NCBI RefSeq assembly: GCF_004022425.1
Contig: NZ_RBZY01000008.1
Location: forward strand, 1 to 64,000
Length of the DNA stretch: 64,000 bases
Reading direction: 5' to 3'
From: Microbacterium enclense
GTDB lineage: Bacteria; Actinomycetota; Actinomycetes; Actinomycetales; Microbacteriaceae
This document shows positions 15,196 to 26,530 of the stretch, piece after piece. Every line of letters starts with the position of its first letter. Position 1 is the first letter of the stretch. Below the pieces are notes generated by a model. The model saw only the letters and a program-made list of their open reading frames with translations, was not told the origin of the DNA and searched no databases. Made by a program: the position numbers and the translations under genes.

Positions 15196-16551
15196 CTACC
15201 GCCGGGTCGGGCGCGACAGCGCCTCGGCGGCCGCGGCCGCGAGCGTGTGCATCGCCCGCTCGGGGCGCAGCGCCTCCGCGGCTGCGCGCGCCTCGGTCCC
15301 GAGCCGCCGGCGCAGGGCGGCATCCCCGAGGACTCGTGTGAGGGCGGCAGCGAGCGCGTCCTCGTCGCCGTCGGGCACCAGGATGCCGCCCCCGTCGGCG
15401 AGTAGGTCACGGGGTCCGTAGCGGATGTCGTAGGCCACCGCCGGGACCCCGTGGGCGAGGGCCTCGCCGAGCGCGAGCCCCTGTCCCTCGAAGGCCGAGG
15501 TCGTGAGGTAGACCGCGGCCGAGTCGAGGACCGCGCCGGGGTCGTGCGTCACACCGCGCAGAGCCACCGCGTCACCGAGGCCGAGGTCGGCGATGAGCTC
15601 TGCGAGAGCCTCTCGGCTCGGCCCCGCGCCCCAGAGCTCCAACCGCGCCCCGGGACGCTCGGCGACCACGCGGGCGAAGGCGCGGATCGCGTGGTCGACG
15701 CGCTTTCCCGGAGCGACACGGCCCATCACCACGACCGGACCCTCGTCTACGAGGGCCCCGCCGTCGGGCTTCGGGATGCCATGCGGCGCGACCACGTCGA
15801 CCCGGTCGTCGCCGAAGCGCGCCCGTACGTCGTCGCGCTGGCGCGCCGTGGGCCAGAGCACCGCGTCGAACCGCGGGGCCACAGCCAGCCAGCGTTCCCA
15901 CAACGAGTTGATCGGCGCATCGGCGGTGAACGGCGGTTCGAGGTGGATCGTGTGCACGGTGTGGAGGATGCGGGCGTCGGGGTCGTCCCAGTCGACGATC
16001 AGCTCACCGAGTTGCCGCGACTCGCAGATCAGCACGATCGGGCGGTCGATCTCGGCGCGGAGGCCCGCGACGACGTGGGTGAGCCAGGCGCGGTACAGCG
16101 CCCCGAACCCGTCGATCACGCCGAGGGCGGTCCCCGCCGCGCCCCGTACGACGACCGGGGCGGTGGAGAGGTGCCAGTGCGGGTCGACCACGTTCGGCAG
16201 GTCGACGGTCCCCGCCGCGACGCTGCGGTAGTCCAGCGACGGGTCCGCCTCCCCCGGCCGCGCAGCCTCCCGCAGCCATCCCGCGGCGCCGCCGTCCGGG
16301 CCCACCGCCTCGTCGAAGAGGTTTCGGAACACCTCGGATGCCGCCGCCGCCCCGCGCCGCACGAACTCCGCGCGATGCTCGGCGTGCGCGTGTTCGCTGG
16401 CGGGGTCGACCGTGAGCAGAAGCGCCGGAGCACCGGCATCCGCCATCTGTTGCGCCCGCGCGAGGGTGGAGATCGTGTACCCGCCGTCGAGATCGGGAAT
16501 CAGTCGACTCGAGAGGATCAGGTACCACGCGTCGGGGAACGGCACGGACAT
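15196..16551 (-). CDS. GT4-family glycosyltransferase
   Basis: 451 residues with a GT-B fold. The C-terminal domain has VVVMGRVAPGKRVDHAIRAFA (phosphate-binding start), then EGQGLALGEALAHGVPAVAYD, the nucleotide-sugar E-x7-E motif with the GQGL variant typical of GtfA/TagE/TarM-like enzymes that modify teichoic acid or Ser-rich proteins. The following YGPRDLL also fits that group. Likely cytoplasmic or membrane-associated; acceptor unknown. Start chosen at the ATG giving MSVPFPDAWYLIL, since the longer form starts with GlyGlu-rich sequence; GAGGAT lies six bases upstream. Confidence 0.82.
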   Translation of the reverse strand: MSVPFPDAWYLILSSRLIPDLDGGYTISTLARAQQMADAGAPALLLTVDPASEHAHAEHRAEFVRRGAAAASEVFRNLFDEAVGPDGGAAGWLREAARPGEADPSLDYRSVAAGTVDLPNVVDPHWHLSTAPVVVRGAAGTALGVIDGFGALYRAWLTHVVAGLRAEIDRPIVLICESRQLGELIVDWDDPDARILHTVHTIHLEPPFTADAPINSLWERWLAVAPRFDAVLWPTARQRDDVRARFGDDRVDVVAPHGIPKPDGGALVDEGPVVVMGRVAPGKRVDHAIRAFARVVAERPGARLELWGAGPSREALAELIADLGLGDAVALRGVTHDPGAVLDSAAVYLTTSAFEGQGLALGEALAHGVPAVAYDIRYGPRDLLADGGGILVPDGDEDALAAALTRVLGDAALRRRLGTEARAAAEALRPERAMHTLAAAAAEALSRPTRR

Positions 16552-16640
16552 TCCCCCATCCTCTCCCATCCGGCTTCGTCAGCCGGTTCGGGGCGCCCCA
16601 AACCCTCAGCGGACCGACAGAGCCGGAGCAGGCGGAACGC

Positions 16641-18221
16641 CTACTCCCATTCGATCGTCCCCGGCGGCTTCGACGTCACGTCGAGCACCACGCGGTTGAC
16701 CTCGCGTACTTCGTTGGTGATGCGGTTCGAGATCTTCGACAGCACGTCGTACGGCAGACGCGTCCAGTCGGCGGTCATCGCGTCTTCGCTGGAGACGGGA
16801 CGCAGCACGATGGGGTGACCGTAGGTGCGGCCGTCGCCCTGCACGCCCACCGACCGCACGTCGGCCAGCAGCACGACGGGGCACTGCCAGATCTCGGCAT
16901 CCAGGCCCGCTTTGGTCAGCTCGGCGCGCGCGATGGCGTCGGCGTCACGCAGGATCTCGAGACGGTCAGCGGTGACCTCGCCCACGATGCGGATGCCAAG
17001 ACCGGGCCCCGGAAAGGGCTGGCGGCCGACGATCGCCTCGGGGAGGCCGAGCTCGCGGCCGATCGCGCGCACCTCGTCCTTGAAGAGGGTGCGCAGCGGC
17101 TCGACGAGCTCGAACTGCAGGTCTTCCGGCAGCCCGCCGACGTTGTGGTGCGACTTGATGTTCGCGGTGCCCGCGCCGCCGCCGGACTCCACGACGTCGG
17201 GGTACAGCGTCCCCTGGACGAGGAACCGGATCGGCTCACCGTCGGCCTTGGCCTCGGCGACGAGGTCGGCCTGCACCTTCTCGAACGCGCGGATGAACTC
17301 GCGGCCGATGATCTTGCGCTTCTCTTCGGGGTCGCTGACGCCGGCGAGCGCGTTCAGGAACGTCTCGCGCGCGTCGACCGTGATGAGGCGCACACCGGTG
17401 GAGGCCACGTAGTCGTTCTCGACCTGCTCGCGCTCGCCCTTGCGGAGGAGTCCGTGGTCGACGAACACCGCGACGAGCTGGTCGCCCACGGCCTCGTGCA
17501 CCAGGGCGGTCGAGACGGCCGAGTCGACGCCGCCCGACAGCGCCGACAGCACGCGGCCGGTACCGACCTGCTCGCGGATGCGAGCGACCTGCTCGGCGAT
17601 GACGTTGCCGCTGTTCCAGTCGGCGGGAAGACCCGCGGCCTTGTGCAGGAAGTTCTCGAGAACGTGCTGGCCGTGATCGGAGTGCTTGACCTCGGGATGC
17701 CACTGCACCCCGTACATGCGGCGGGTGTCGTTCGCGAACGCGGCGACGGGGGTGTGCGCCGTGCGGGCGAGCACGTCGAAGCCGTCGGGAGCGCGGGAGA
17801 CCTGGTCGCCGTGGCTCATCCACACGTTCTGCTCGACCGGCTGCCCCTCGAGCAGGGTGCCCTCGGTGACGATGGTGGCATCCGTCGCGCCGTACTCGCG
17901 CAGGCCCGTGTTCGCGACCTCGCCGCCGAGCGCCTGGGCCATCACCTGGAATCCGTAGCAGATGCCGAGCGTGGGCACGTCGAGATCGAACACACCCTCG
18001 TCCAGGCGCGGAGCACCCTCTTCGTAGACCGACGACGGTCCGCCGGACAGGATGATGCCCACCGGGTTCTTCGCGGCGATCTCGTCGGCCGTGGCGGTGT
18101 GCGGCACGATCTCGCTGTAGACCCCCGCTTCGCGGACGCGGCGGGCGATCAGCTGGGCGTACTGGGCGCCGAAGTCGACGACGAGGACGGGACGCTGCGA
18201 CGTTTCGGTCTGTTCGGTCAC
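16641..18221 (-). CDS. guaA: GMP synthase (glutamine-hydrolysing)
   Basis: 526 residues. N-terminal class I glutamine amidotransferase with the nucleophile C88 in GICYGFQ, and His/Glu in YGVQWHPEV. The ATP-pyrophosphatase P-loop SGGVDS is at about residue 243, and the C-terminal dimerisation domain ends [18 protein letters not shown], the universal GuaA terminus. Converts XMP to GMP using ATP and glutamine. GTG start with AAGGAC upstream; it overlaps the stop of the DUF3817 gene by four bases. With guaB and guaB3 nearby, this is a guanine nucleotide cluster. Confidence 0.97.
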   Translation of the reverse strand: MTEQTETSQRPVLVVDFGAQYAQLIARRVREAGVYSEIVPHTATADEIAAKNPVGIILSGGPSSVYEEGAPRLDEGVFDLDVPTLGICYGFQVMAQALGGEVANTGLREYGATDATIVTEGTLLEGQPVEQNVWMSHGDQVSRAPDGFDVLARTAHTPVAAFANDTRRMYGVQWHPEVKHSDHGQHVLENFLHKAAGLPADWNSGNVIAEQVARIREQVGTGRVLSALSGGVDSAVSTALVHEAVGDQLVAVFVDHGLLRKGEREQVENDYVASTGVRLITVDARETFLNALAGVSDPEEKRKIIGREFIRAFEKVQADLVAEAKADGEPIRFLVQGTLYPDVVESGGGAGTANIKSHHNVGGLPEDLQFELVEPLRTLFKDEVRAIGRELGLPEAIVGRQPFPGPGLGIRIVGEVTADRLEILRDADAIARAELTKAGLDAEIWQCPVVLLADVRSVGVQGDGRTYGHPIVLRPVSSEDAMTADWTRLPYDVLSKISNRITNEVREVNRVVLDVTSKPPGTIEWE

Positions 18222-18739
18222 CGGGGTCCTTCCGGGGCGGGGACGGGAGCGGAGGCCTCGGCGGCCTCCCGCTCGGCGAGGTAGGAGCGCACGTTCCGGG
18301 CGGTGCGCACCTCGAGGAAGAAGGAGAGGAAGGGCACGACGCCGCCGAGCGCGAGGAAGACAAAGCGGCGGAACGGCCAGCGCATGAGGCTCCACACGCG
18401 GAAGCACGAGAACAGGTACACGACGTAGAACCAGCCGTGCGCCACGAGGATCGCGAGCGAGATGTTCAGGCCGTCGCCGGTGGAGACGATGTCGCACCCG
18501 TTGCCGCCCGGGAGGAACAGCGAGAACCACTGGCATCCGGGACCGGGGATGGCATCCGCGAACCACAGGAAGCCACCGGATCCGCCCAGGAAGAGTTCCT
18601 TGTGAATGGGCGTGTACTTCAGGATCATCTCGGCGACCAGCAGCAGCAGGCCGACACCGGTGATGACCGAGCAGATCTGGTAGAACTTCAGGGCTCCGCG
18701 GATCGCCGGGAACGAGGCGAGTTTCGGGGCGCGGGGCAT
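18218..18739 (-). CDS. DUF3817 membrane protein
   Basis: 173 residues with an N-terminal [28 protein letters not shown] helix, then a central helix pair ending in [23 protein letters not shown] and a last helix [19 protein letters not shown], matching DUF3817 (YdzA-like) proteins. Residues [14 protein letters not shown] form a cytoplasmic tail. Function unknown; often found beside guaA in actinobacteria. ATG seven bases after TAGACT, possibly leaderless. Confidence 0.85.
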   Translation of the reverse strand: MPRAPKLASFPAIRGALKFYQICSVITGVGLLLLVAEMILKYTPIHKELFLGGSGGFLWFADAIPGPGCQWFSLFLPGGNGCDIVSTGDGLNISLAILVAHGWFYVVYLFSCFRVWSLMRWPFRRFVFLALGGVVPFLSFFLEVRTARNVRSYLAEREAAEASAPVPAPEGPR

Positions 18740-18749
18740 GGATGCCAGT

Positions 18750-19622
18750 CTAGTCGCGGGATTCTGCGGAACCTGCCGCGAGGGCCTCGGCCTCGGCGTC
18801 CTCGAGATCTTCCACTTCCTTCTCCCACGCGTCGCGGGCGAGGCGGTACCAGAGGTACAGCGCGAAGCCGGCGAAGATCGCCCACTCGGCGGCGTAGAAG
18901 ATGTTCAGCCAGTTGACGCGCGAGCGCTCCTCGGGGGCCGGTGAGTCGATGGCCTCCACCGGTCCGATCGCGGTCTGCGAGGCGACATAGGACCGGTAGA
19001 CGGAAACGCCGTCGATATCGTGCCAGCGCCCCAGAAGAACGGCGGGCGACATGCGGGTCATGGTCTGCGGGTCGGCGGCGCCCCGGGGCGCGCGCCCCGG
19101 ACCCTCGTCCGAGATCAGGCGGCCGGTCACCGTGACGACGGCGTCGGGCTCGGCGAGCGCCTCAGCACGAAGCGCCGCCGCGGCGCTCTCGGCCGACGCG
19201 GCGTCGCGGGTCCAGCCGACCGCGACCGCGAGCGACGTGGGCGTGGGAGTGTCGTCGAGCCGCAACTGTCCCGTCACCCAGTACCCCTCGACGCCGTCGT
19301 TGTACCGCGAGGAGACGACGAGGAAGTCGGGGGCCACCCACCTTCCGCTCACCTCGACACGCTGCCCCACGAGCGGCTCGGCCAGGTACTCGCCCGGCTG
19401 CGCGACGTCGGCCAACGGCCGGACGATCTCGGTCTGTCCCGGCTCGGACGGAGCCGTGTCGACGGCACGACTCAGCTGCCACTGCCCGAGCCACGCCAGC
19501 ACACCGGCGACGATGAGCGAGAAGGCCAGGAGCGCCAGCCATCGCGGGCGCAGCATGACCTCCCGCAGGGTCGGCGGGAAGACCTGCCGAGGCTCCTGCT
19601 CGATCACCGTGGGAAAGGTCAC
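18750..19622 (-). CDS. SURF1-family cytochrome oxidase biogenesis protein
   Basis: 290 residues. Two membrane helices, RPRWLALLAFSLIVAGVLAWLGQWQLSRA near the N-terminus and NIFYAAEWAIFAGFALYLWYRLARDAWE near the C-terminus, enclose an extracytoplasmic domain, the SURF1 topology. GQWQLSR and VSGRWVAPDFLVVSSRYNDGVEGYWVTGQLRL match SURF1 motifs. Family members help assemble cytochrome c oxidase, possibly haem a insertion. GTG start seven bases after GGAG; the C-terminal tail is acidic. It follows guaB3 with a 13-base gap. Confidence 0.85.
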   Translation of the reverse strand: MTFPTVIEQEPRQVFPPTLREVMLRPRWLALLAFSLIVAGVLAWLGQWQLSRAVDTAPSEPGQTEIVRPLADVAQPGEYLAEPLVGQRVEVSGRWVAPDFLVVSSRYNDGVEGYWVTGQLRLDDTPTPTSLAVAVGWTRDAASAESAAAALRAEALAEPDAVVTVTGRLISDEGPGRAPRGAADPQTMTRMSPAVLLGRWHDIDGVSVYRSYVASQTAIGPVEAIDSPAPEERSRVNWLNIFYAAEWAIFAGFALYLWYRLARDAWEKEVEDLEDAEAEALAAGSAESRD

Positions 19623-19635
19623 GCGGTCTCCGACA

Positions 19636-20757
19636 TCAGTGTCCGTAGGGCGCCACGACGACCTCGACCCGCTGGAACTCCTTGAGGTCGGAGTATCCGG
19701 TGGTGGCCATCGACTTCTTGAGCGCGCCGATGAGGTTCGCGGTGCCGTCGGCCACCGGGGCCGGGCCGTACAGGACCTGCTCGAGCGGGCCCACGCGGTC
19801 GACCGCGACGCGGTGGCCGCGCGGCAGCTTGGCGTGGTGCGCTTCGGGGCCCCAGTGGAAGCCGCGACCGGGCGCATCGGTCGCGCGCGCCAGGGCGACA
19901 CCCAGCATCACCGCATCGGCCCCCATGGCGAGCGCCTTCACGATGTCGCCCGAGGTGCCCACGCCTCCGTCGGCGATCACGTGGACGTAGCGTCCGCCCG
20001 ACTCGTCGAGGTAGTCGCGGCGCGCTCCGGCGACGTCGGCCACTGCCGTCGCCATCGGCGCGTGCAGTCCGAGCGTCACGCGGGTCGTGGACGCGGCGCC
20101 GCCGCCGAAGCCGACCAGGACGCCCGCGGCGCCCGTCCGCATGAGGTGCAGCGCCGCGGTGTAGGTCGACGCACCGCCGACGATGACGGGGACGTCGAGG
20201 TCGTAGATGAACTTCTTGAGGTTCAGGGGCTCGGCGACGCTGGAGACGTGCTCGGCCGAGACCGTCGTCCCGCGGATCACGAACAGGTCGACGCCCGCGG
20301 CCACGACCGTCTCGTACAGGTCGTGGGTGCGCTGCGGGGTGAGGGCGCCGGCCACCGTGACGCCGGCGGCGCGGACCTCGGCGAGGCGATCGCGCACCAG
20401 CTCGGGCTTGATCGGCTCGGAGTACAGCTCCTGCATGCGACGCGTCGCCTCGGAGTCGGGCAGTCCCGCGATCTCGGCCAGGAGCGGCTCGGGATCGTCG
20501 TACCGCGTCCACAGGCCCTCGAGGTCGAGGACACCCAGGCCGCCGAGGCGGCCGAGTTCGATCGCCGTGCGAGGGCTGACCACCGAGTCCATCGGCGCGC
20601 CGAGCACCGGGATCTCGAACGGGAAGGCGTCGATGGTCCACGCCGTCGACACGTCTTCCGGGTTGCGCGTGCGGCGCGACGGAACGACGGCGATGTCGTC
20701 GAAGGTGTAGGCGCGGCGGGCACGCTTGGCGCGGCCGAGATCGATCTCCATGGTCAC
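19636..20757 (-). CDS. guaB3: GuaB3-family IMP dehydrogenase-related protein
   Basis: 373 residues, an IMPDH-like TIM barrel without CBS domains. MEIDLGRAKRARRAYTFDDIAVVPSRRTR is the GuaB3 N-terminus, and VPVIVGGASTYTAALHLMRTGAAGVLVGFGGGA leads to the phosphate site. Where IMPDH has GSICTTR, this protein reads GAASTTR, so the catalytic cysteine is absent at that position, as known for this family. Its reaction is not settled by sequence; a role in purine interconversion is likely from context. GTG start six bases after TAGGCT, a leaderless arrangement; overlaps the TMEM175-like gene by four bases. Confidence 0.9.
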   Translation of the reverse strand: MTMEIDLGRAKRARRAYTFDDIAVVPSRRTRNPEDVSTAWTIDAFPFEIPVLGAPMDSVVSPRTAIELGRLGGLGVLDLEGLWTRYDDPEPLLAEIAGLPDSEATRRMQELYSEPIKPELVRDRLAEVRAAGVTVAGALTPQRTHDLYETVVAAGVDLFVIRGTTVSAEHVSSVAEPLNLKKFIYDLDVPVIVGGASTYTAALHLMRTGAAGVLVGFGGGAASTTRVTLGLHAPMATAVADVAGARRDYLDESGGRYVHVIADGGVGTSGDIVKALAMGADAVMLGVALARATDAPGRGFHWGPEAHHAKLPRGHRVAVDRVGPLEQVLYGPAPVADGTANLIGALKKSMATTGYSDLKEFQRVEVVVAPYGH

Positions 20758-21440
20758 TCCCCCAGCCTACCCGCGCCCTCCGACGCCCCCGGCGATGCGG
20801 GCGGCGGCCCGATCGGATCCACCGGCGCGTCCGTGCCGCGCAGCACCCGGGTCAGCGGACCGTCCAAGAAGAACAGCAGGAAGCCGGCCGAGCCGACCAG
20901 CGGGCTCGCGGCCACGGCCAGAGCGCTGATGATCACGGCGCTCAGCGCCGCTCGCCCCAGACGGCGCGCGTCGGCGGGCGAGAGACCGGGGATCGCACCG
21001 GACCGGAGCGCCCACGCCCACTGGAGCCACCCGACGAGGATCGCGAGGAAGAAGTTCACCGGCAGCAGCACACGACCGATCAGGTAATCGGAGTAGTCGG
21101 TGCCGAGCGAGGAGGTGAACGGAACGAGGACGACCAGGAGGAGTCGAAGGTTGTTGATCCACATCCCCGCGTTGTCGATCCGGGCGATCCATTCGAACTG
21201 CCGGACGTGCGTCATCCACATCACGCACAGGATGAGGAAGCTGATGACGAACGTGAACACCGGGTGCAGCAGGTTCCCCAGCGCTGCGGCGAGATCGGCC
21301 TCGGAGTCGATCGAGCCCAGCGACTGCGACGTCAGCCCCAGCACGAGCAGCGTGGCCGCGATCGCGAAGACCCCGTCGGTGAAGGCCTCGGTGCGTCGCG
21401 CGGAGACGGTCGCCTCGGGGTGGCTCGTGCGCCGGATCAT
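20754..21440 (-). CDS. TMEM175/DUF1211-family potassium channel-like membrane protein
   Basis: 228 residues. The first helix RTEAFTDGVFAIAATLLVLGL carries the F-S/T-D motif that lines the selectivity filter in bacterial TMEM175 channels. Five further hydrophobic segments follow, including FVISFLILCVMWMTHVRQFEWI and LLLVVLVPFTSSL. Bacterial members form potassium-permeable tetramers. Start taken at the ATG six bases after TACGCT on the minus strand. The bidirectional terminator of guaB is upstream at 21475-21504. Confidence 0.85.
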   Translation of the reverse strand: MIRRTSHPEATVSARRTEAFTDGVFAIAATLLVLGLTSQSLGSIDSEADLAAALGNLLHPVFTFVISFLILCVMWMTHVRQFEWIARIDNAGMWINNLRLLLVVLVPFTSSLGTDYSDYLIGRVLLPVNFFLAILVGWLQWAWALRSGAIPGLSPADARRLGRAALSAVIISALAVAASPLVGSAGFLLFFLDGPLTRVLRGTDAPVDPIGPPPASPGASEGAGRLGE

Positions 21441-21474
21441 GCGCACAGCGTAGCGGCGGCGCGGCAGGACGCCG

Positions 21475-21504
21475 AAGGGCCGGGCAGTCTCCTGCCCGGC
21501 CCTT
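21475..21504. terminator. terminator between guaB and the TMEM175-like gene
   Basis: Perfect 13-bp stem AAGGGCCGGGCAG/CTGCCCGGCCCTT with a 4-base loop, 12 bases downstream of the guaB stop. Separates guaB from the co-oriented downstream gene. Confidence 0.85.
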
Positions 21505-21515
21505 TTCGAACACGC

Positions 21516-23117
<1,602 letters not shown>

Positions 23118-23119
23118 TC

Positions 23120-23139
23120 ATTCCCGCGTGGGCGGGAAT
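23120..23139. other. hairpin in the guaB-livH intergenic region
   Basis: ATTCCCGC-N4-GCGGGAAT, perfect 8-bp stem between divergent guaB and livH. Could be an operator or mRNA structure; nothing else is seen in this 251-base gap besides presumed promoters. Confidence 0.35.
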
Positions 23140-23269
23140 CCGGCGATGTCGCCGCAACACGATTCGCTAACGGCGATCGCGCCGAAACACGATCGACACA
23201 TTACGCTCGTAGCGTCGATCGTCGAAGCAGACGAAACGACATCGTCAGCGTTGCCGAACTGGAGACTCC

Positions 23270-24613
23270 GTGGGTCATTCCTCCCCCACCGCGATACGAT
23301 CGCGCACCCTTCCCCGCCCCGCCGTCCTCCTCGTCTCGCTCCTCGCGAGCGCGGTGGCCGTGCTGAGTCTGATGTTGGCCGCACCAGCCCACGCGCAGAC
23401 CACCCCGACTCCCGCCGCCTCCGCAGGAACGGGCGACGTGGCGACGCAGTACACGATCGGCGGCATCATCCGCGCGGACGACGAGCCGCTGGAAGGCGTC
23501 GAGGTGGCCGTCGAGGGGTCCGGCTTCTCGGAGACGGGAACGACCGGCGCCGACGGACGCTGGGCGGTCTCGGTCCCCGGCCCGGGCGCCTACACGGCCA
23601 CGCTCCAGGTCGACACCCTCCCGGACGGAGTCGCACCCCGAGACCCCGACAACGTCACGCGCGACGTCACGATCGGCACCACCAACACGGTGAACGTCCT
23701 CTTCCCCACCGGCGAGGGCACCGCGGCGAGCGGCTCGTTCCTGGACACGCTGTTCTCGCGCTTCATCTACGGCCTGAACTTCGGCCTGCTGCTCGCTCTC
23801 GCCGCGATCGGGATCTCGCTCATCTTCGGCACGACGGGCGTCAACAACTTCGCGCACGGTGAGATGCTCACCTTCGGCGCGATCATCTTCTACGTCTTCA
23901 CCTCGCTCGGGTGGAACCCGCTCCTGGGAGTGCTCCTCACGGTGGCGCTGTCGGCGGCCCTCGGGTGGACACAGGATGCCGTGCTGTTCAAACCTCTGCG
24001 CAAACGCGGGGTCGGGTTGGTCCAAGTCCTCATCGTGACCATCGGTCTCTCGATCGTCCTGCGCTACCTGTACCTCTACTTCTTCGACGGCGGCACTCGG
24101 AACATCGACACCGGCATCACCGACAACGTCACGATCGGTCCGGTGACCATCACCCTCACCTCGCTGATCAGCATGGGCGTCAGCATCGTGATGCTCGCCG
24201 CGGTGGCCTACTTCCTCACGCGGACCCGTATCGGCAAGGCGACCCGCGCCGTGAGCGACAACGCCTCGCTCGCCGCGGCATCCGGGATCAACGTCGACCG
24301 TGTCATCCGCATCGTGTGGGTGCTCGCCGGGGCGCTGACGGGCCTGTCGGGCGTGCTCTACGGCCTTTACCGCGGAGTCACGTGGGACATGGGCTTCGCG
24401 ATCCTGCTCCTGCTGTTCGCGGCGGTGACGCTCGGCGGCCTGGGCAGCGCCTTCGGCGCCCTCGTGGGCTCGCTCATCATCGGCATCATCACGGAACTGT
24501 CCACCATCGTCATCCCCCCGGACCTCCGGTACGCGGTGGCACTGATCGTGCTCATCGGCGTGCTGCTGTTCCGGCCGCAAGGTGTGCTGGGTCGTAAAGA
24601 GCGGATCGGCTGA
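23270..24613 (+). CDS. livH: LivH-type branched-chain amino acid ABC permease with an N-terminal secreted domain
   Basis: 447 residues. Residues 1-43 are a signal peptide (LLVSLLASAVAVLSLMLAAPAHAQ). Residues about 60-145 form a beta domain of the carboxypeptidase-regulatory/CNA-B kind: YTIGGIIRADDEPLEGVEVAVEGSG, then TGADGRWAVSVPGPGAYTATL. From about 155 a standard LivH permease follows, with GTTGVNNFAHGEMLTFGA and, near the end, GGLGSAFGALVGSLIIG. Ordinary LivH proteins are about 290-300 residues without this front part. GTG start five bases after GGAG. First gene of livH-livM-livG-livF. Confidence 0.93.
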   Translation: MGHSSPTAIRSRTLPRPAVLLVSLLASAVAVLSLMLAAPAHAQTTPTPAASAGTGDVATQYTIGGIIRADDEPLEGVEVAVEGSGFSETGTTGADGRWAVSVPGPGAYTATLQVDTLPDGVAPRDPDNVTRDVTIGTTNTVNVLFPTGEGTAASGSFLDTLFSRFIYGLNFGLLLALAAIGISLIFGTTGVNNFAHGEMLTFGAIIFYVFTSLGWNPLLGVLLTVALSAALGWTQDAVLFKPLRKRGVGLVQVLIVTIGLSIVLRYLYLYFFDGGTRNIDTGITDNVTIGPVTITLTSLISMGVSIVMLAAVAYFLTRTRIGKATRAVSDNASLAAASGINVDRVIRIVWVLAGALTGLSGVLYGLYRGVTWDMGFAILLLLFAAVTLGGLGSAFGALVGSLIIGIITELSTIVIPPDLRYAVALIVLIGVLLFRPQGVLGRKERIG

Positions 24614-24624
24614 GGAAGAACGAC

Positions 24625-25605
24625 ATGGACTGGCTTTCGATTCTCAACAACGCCGCGGGCGAGCTCATCAGCCCGACCACCGCGGCCTATGCCCTCGCCG
24701 CGATCGGCCTCAGCGTTCACTTCGGCTACGCGGGTCTGCTCAACTTCGGTCAGGCGGGCTTCATGGCTGTCGGCGCCTACGCCTTCGCCATCGCCACCCT
24801 CTCGCTCTCGGCCCCCGTGTGGCTGGCGATCCTCATCGCCATCGTCGCGTCGGTGCTGTTCGCGTTCATCCTCGGCATCCCGACCCTTCGCCTGCGCGCC
24901 GACTACCTCGCGATCGTGACGATCGCGGCCGCCGAGATCGTGCGCTACGTGGTCTCGACCGTCGGACTCACCAACATCACGGGCGGCTCGCAGGGACTCA
25001 ACGGCTACAACCGCGAGTTCCAGAGCCTCAACCCGTTGCCCGAGGGCACCTACGGCATCGGGCCGTGGACCTACTCGGCGAACGACTGGTGGGTGCGTCT
25101 GTTCGGCTGGGGTCTCGTGATCCTCGCGACGCTGCTGGTCTGGCTGCTGATGCGCAGCCCGTGGGGCCGTGTCGTCAAGGGCATCCGCGAGGACGAGGAT
25201 GCCGTGCGCAGCCTCGGCAAGAACGTCTACTCGTACAAGATGCAGGCGCTGGTCCTGGGCGGCGTCATGGGCGGTCTCGCCGGAGTCGTCTTCATCCTCC
25301 CCCGCGCCGTCCAGCCGGGGAACTACGGCACCGCGCTGACGTTCTTCATCTGGACCGCGCTGCTGCTCGGCGGTGCCGCGACGCTCCTCGGCCCGATCGT
25401 CGGCGCCGCCCTCTTCTGGGTGCTGCTGTCGCTGTCGAACGGCATCATCGTGGGACTTCGCGATGTCGGCATCCTGGGCTTCATGAGCTCCACCCAGACC
25501 GGCCAGGTGCGCTTCATCATCGTCGGGATCGGGCTGATGCTCCTGGTCATCTTCCGACCACAGGGCATCTTCGGCAACAAGAAGGAGCTGTCGTTCAATG
25601 TCTGA
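24625..25605 (+). CDS. livM: LivM-type branched-chain amino acid ABC permease
   Basis: 326 residues. SVHFGYAGLLNFGQAGFMAVGAY is the LivM signature, with further helices and the cytoplasmic coupling loop near GRVVKGIREDEDAVRSLGKN. GGAATLLGPIVGAALFW in the C-terminal part matches the family. Forms the membrane channel with LivH. Eleven bases separate it from livH and its stop lies eight bases into livG, so the operon is tightly coupled. Confidence 0.95.
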   Translation: MDWLSILNNAAGELISPTTAAYALAAIGLSVHFGYAGLLNFGQAGFMAVGAYAFAIATLSLSAPVWLAILIAIVASVLFAFILGIPTLRLRADYLAIVTIAAAEIVRYVVSTVGLTNITGGSQGLNGYNREFQSLNPLPEGTYGIGPWTYSANDWWVRLFGWGLVILATLLVWLLMRSPWGRVVKGIREDEDAVRSLGKNVYSYKMQALVLGGVMGGLAGVVFILPRAVQPGNYGTALTFFIWTALLLGGAATLLGPIVGAALFWVLLSLSNGIIVGLRDVGILGFMSSTQTGQVRFIIVGIGLMLLVIFRPQGIFGNKKELSFNV

Positions 25606-26530
25606 CACGACCCTCACCCACCCCCTGGTGAAGGGCGACGTGGGCCCCGGCTGCGCGAAGGTCGACCCCATCGTCGTCGCCGACGGCGTCACCCGGCAGT
25701 TCGGCGGCCTCAAGGCCGTCGACGTCGAGCACCTCGAGATCCCGCGGGGGCACATCACCGCCCTCATCGGCCCGAACGGGGCCGGCAAGACGACCCTGTT
25801 CAACCTGCTCACCGGCTTCGACAAGCCCAACACCGGTCGCTGGAGCTTCGAGGGGTCCAACCTCGCCGGCGTGCCCGCCTTCAAGGTGTCGCGTAAGGGC
25901 ATGGTCCGCACCTTCCAGCTGACGAAGTCGCTCGGTCGCCTCTCGGTGCTGCAGAACATGCTGCTCGGGGCCCGCGGGCAGAAGGGCGAGAACATCTTCC
26001 GCGCCATGATCCCCTCGATCTGGCGCTCGCAGGAGAAGGCGAACACCGAGCGGGCCGACGACCTCCTGCGCCGGTTCAAGCTGGATGCCAAGCGCGAAGA
26101 CTTCGCCGCGTCGCTGTCGGGCGGCCAGCGCAAGCTCCTCGAGATGGCGCGCGCCCTGATGAGCGATCCCACGCTGGTGATGCTCGACGAGCCCATGGCC
26201 GGCGTGAACCCGGCGCTGACGCAGAGCCTGCTCGGCCACATCCTCGACCTGAAGAAGGAGGGGATGACAGTGCTCTTCGTCGAGCACGACATGCACATGG
26301 TCCGCCACATCTCTGACTGGGTGGTCGTGATGGCCGAGGGTCGCGTCGTCGCGGAGGGTCCCCCCGAGACGGTCATGAGCGACCAGGCCGTCATCGACGC
26401 CTACCTGGGCGCGCACCACGACACGGATCTCGGCGACATGACGACGTCGCAGCTGGAGACCATCCAGGCCGAGGCCGCCGCCGAAGCCGAGGCCGAGCTC
26501 GTCGCCGACGAGAAGGACGGGAAGCTCTGA
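25598..26530 (+). CDS. livG: LivG-type ABC transporter ATPase
   Basis: 310 residues. Walker A GPNGAGKTTLFNLLTG, signature LSGGQRKLLEMARAL, Walker B LVMLDEPMAGV, and the LivG-specific VRTFQLTKSLGRLSVLQNM after the first third. VEHDMHMVRHISDWVVVMAEGR is the H-loop region. The last 40 residues are an Ala/Glu-rich tail. Drives uptake of branched-chain amino acids or related amides with LivF. Stop and next start overlap as TGATG. Confidence 0.95.
   Translation: MSDTTLTHPLVKGDVGPGCAKVDPIVVADGVTRQFGGLKAVDVEHLEIPRGHITALIGPNGAGKTTLFNLLTGFDKPNTGRWSFEGSNLAGVPAFKVSRKGMVRTFQLTKSLGRLSVLQNMLLGARGQKGENIFRAMIPSIWRSQEKANTERADDLLRRFKLDAKREDFAASLSGGQRKLLEMARALMSDPTLVMLDEPMAGVNPALTQSLLGHILDLKKEGMTVLFVEHDMHMVRHISDWVVVMAEGRVVAEGPPETVMSDQAVIDAYLGAHHDTDLGDMTTSQLETIQAEAAAEAEAELVADEKDGKL

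Noticed and set aside
23120-23139. Terminator for guaB or livH
   Set aside because: The hairpin lies upstream of both divergent genes, so a terminator role makes no sense; kept only as an unexplained hairpin.
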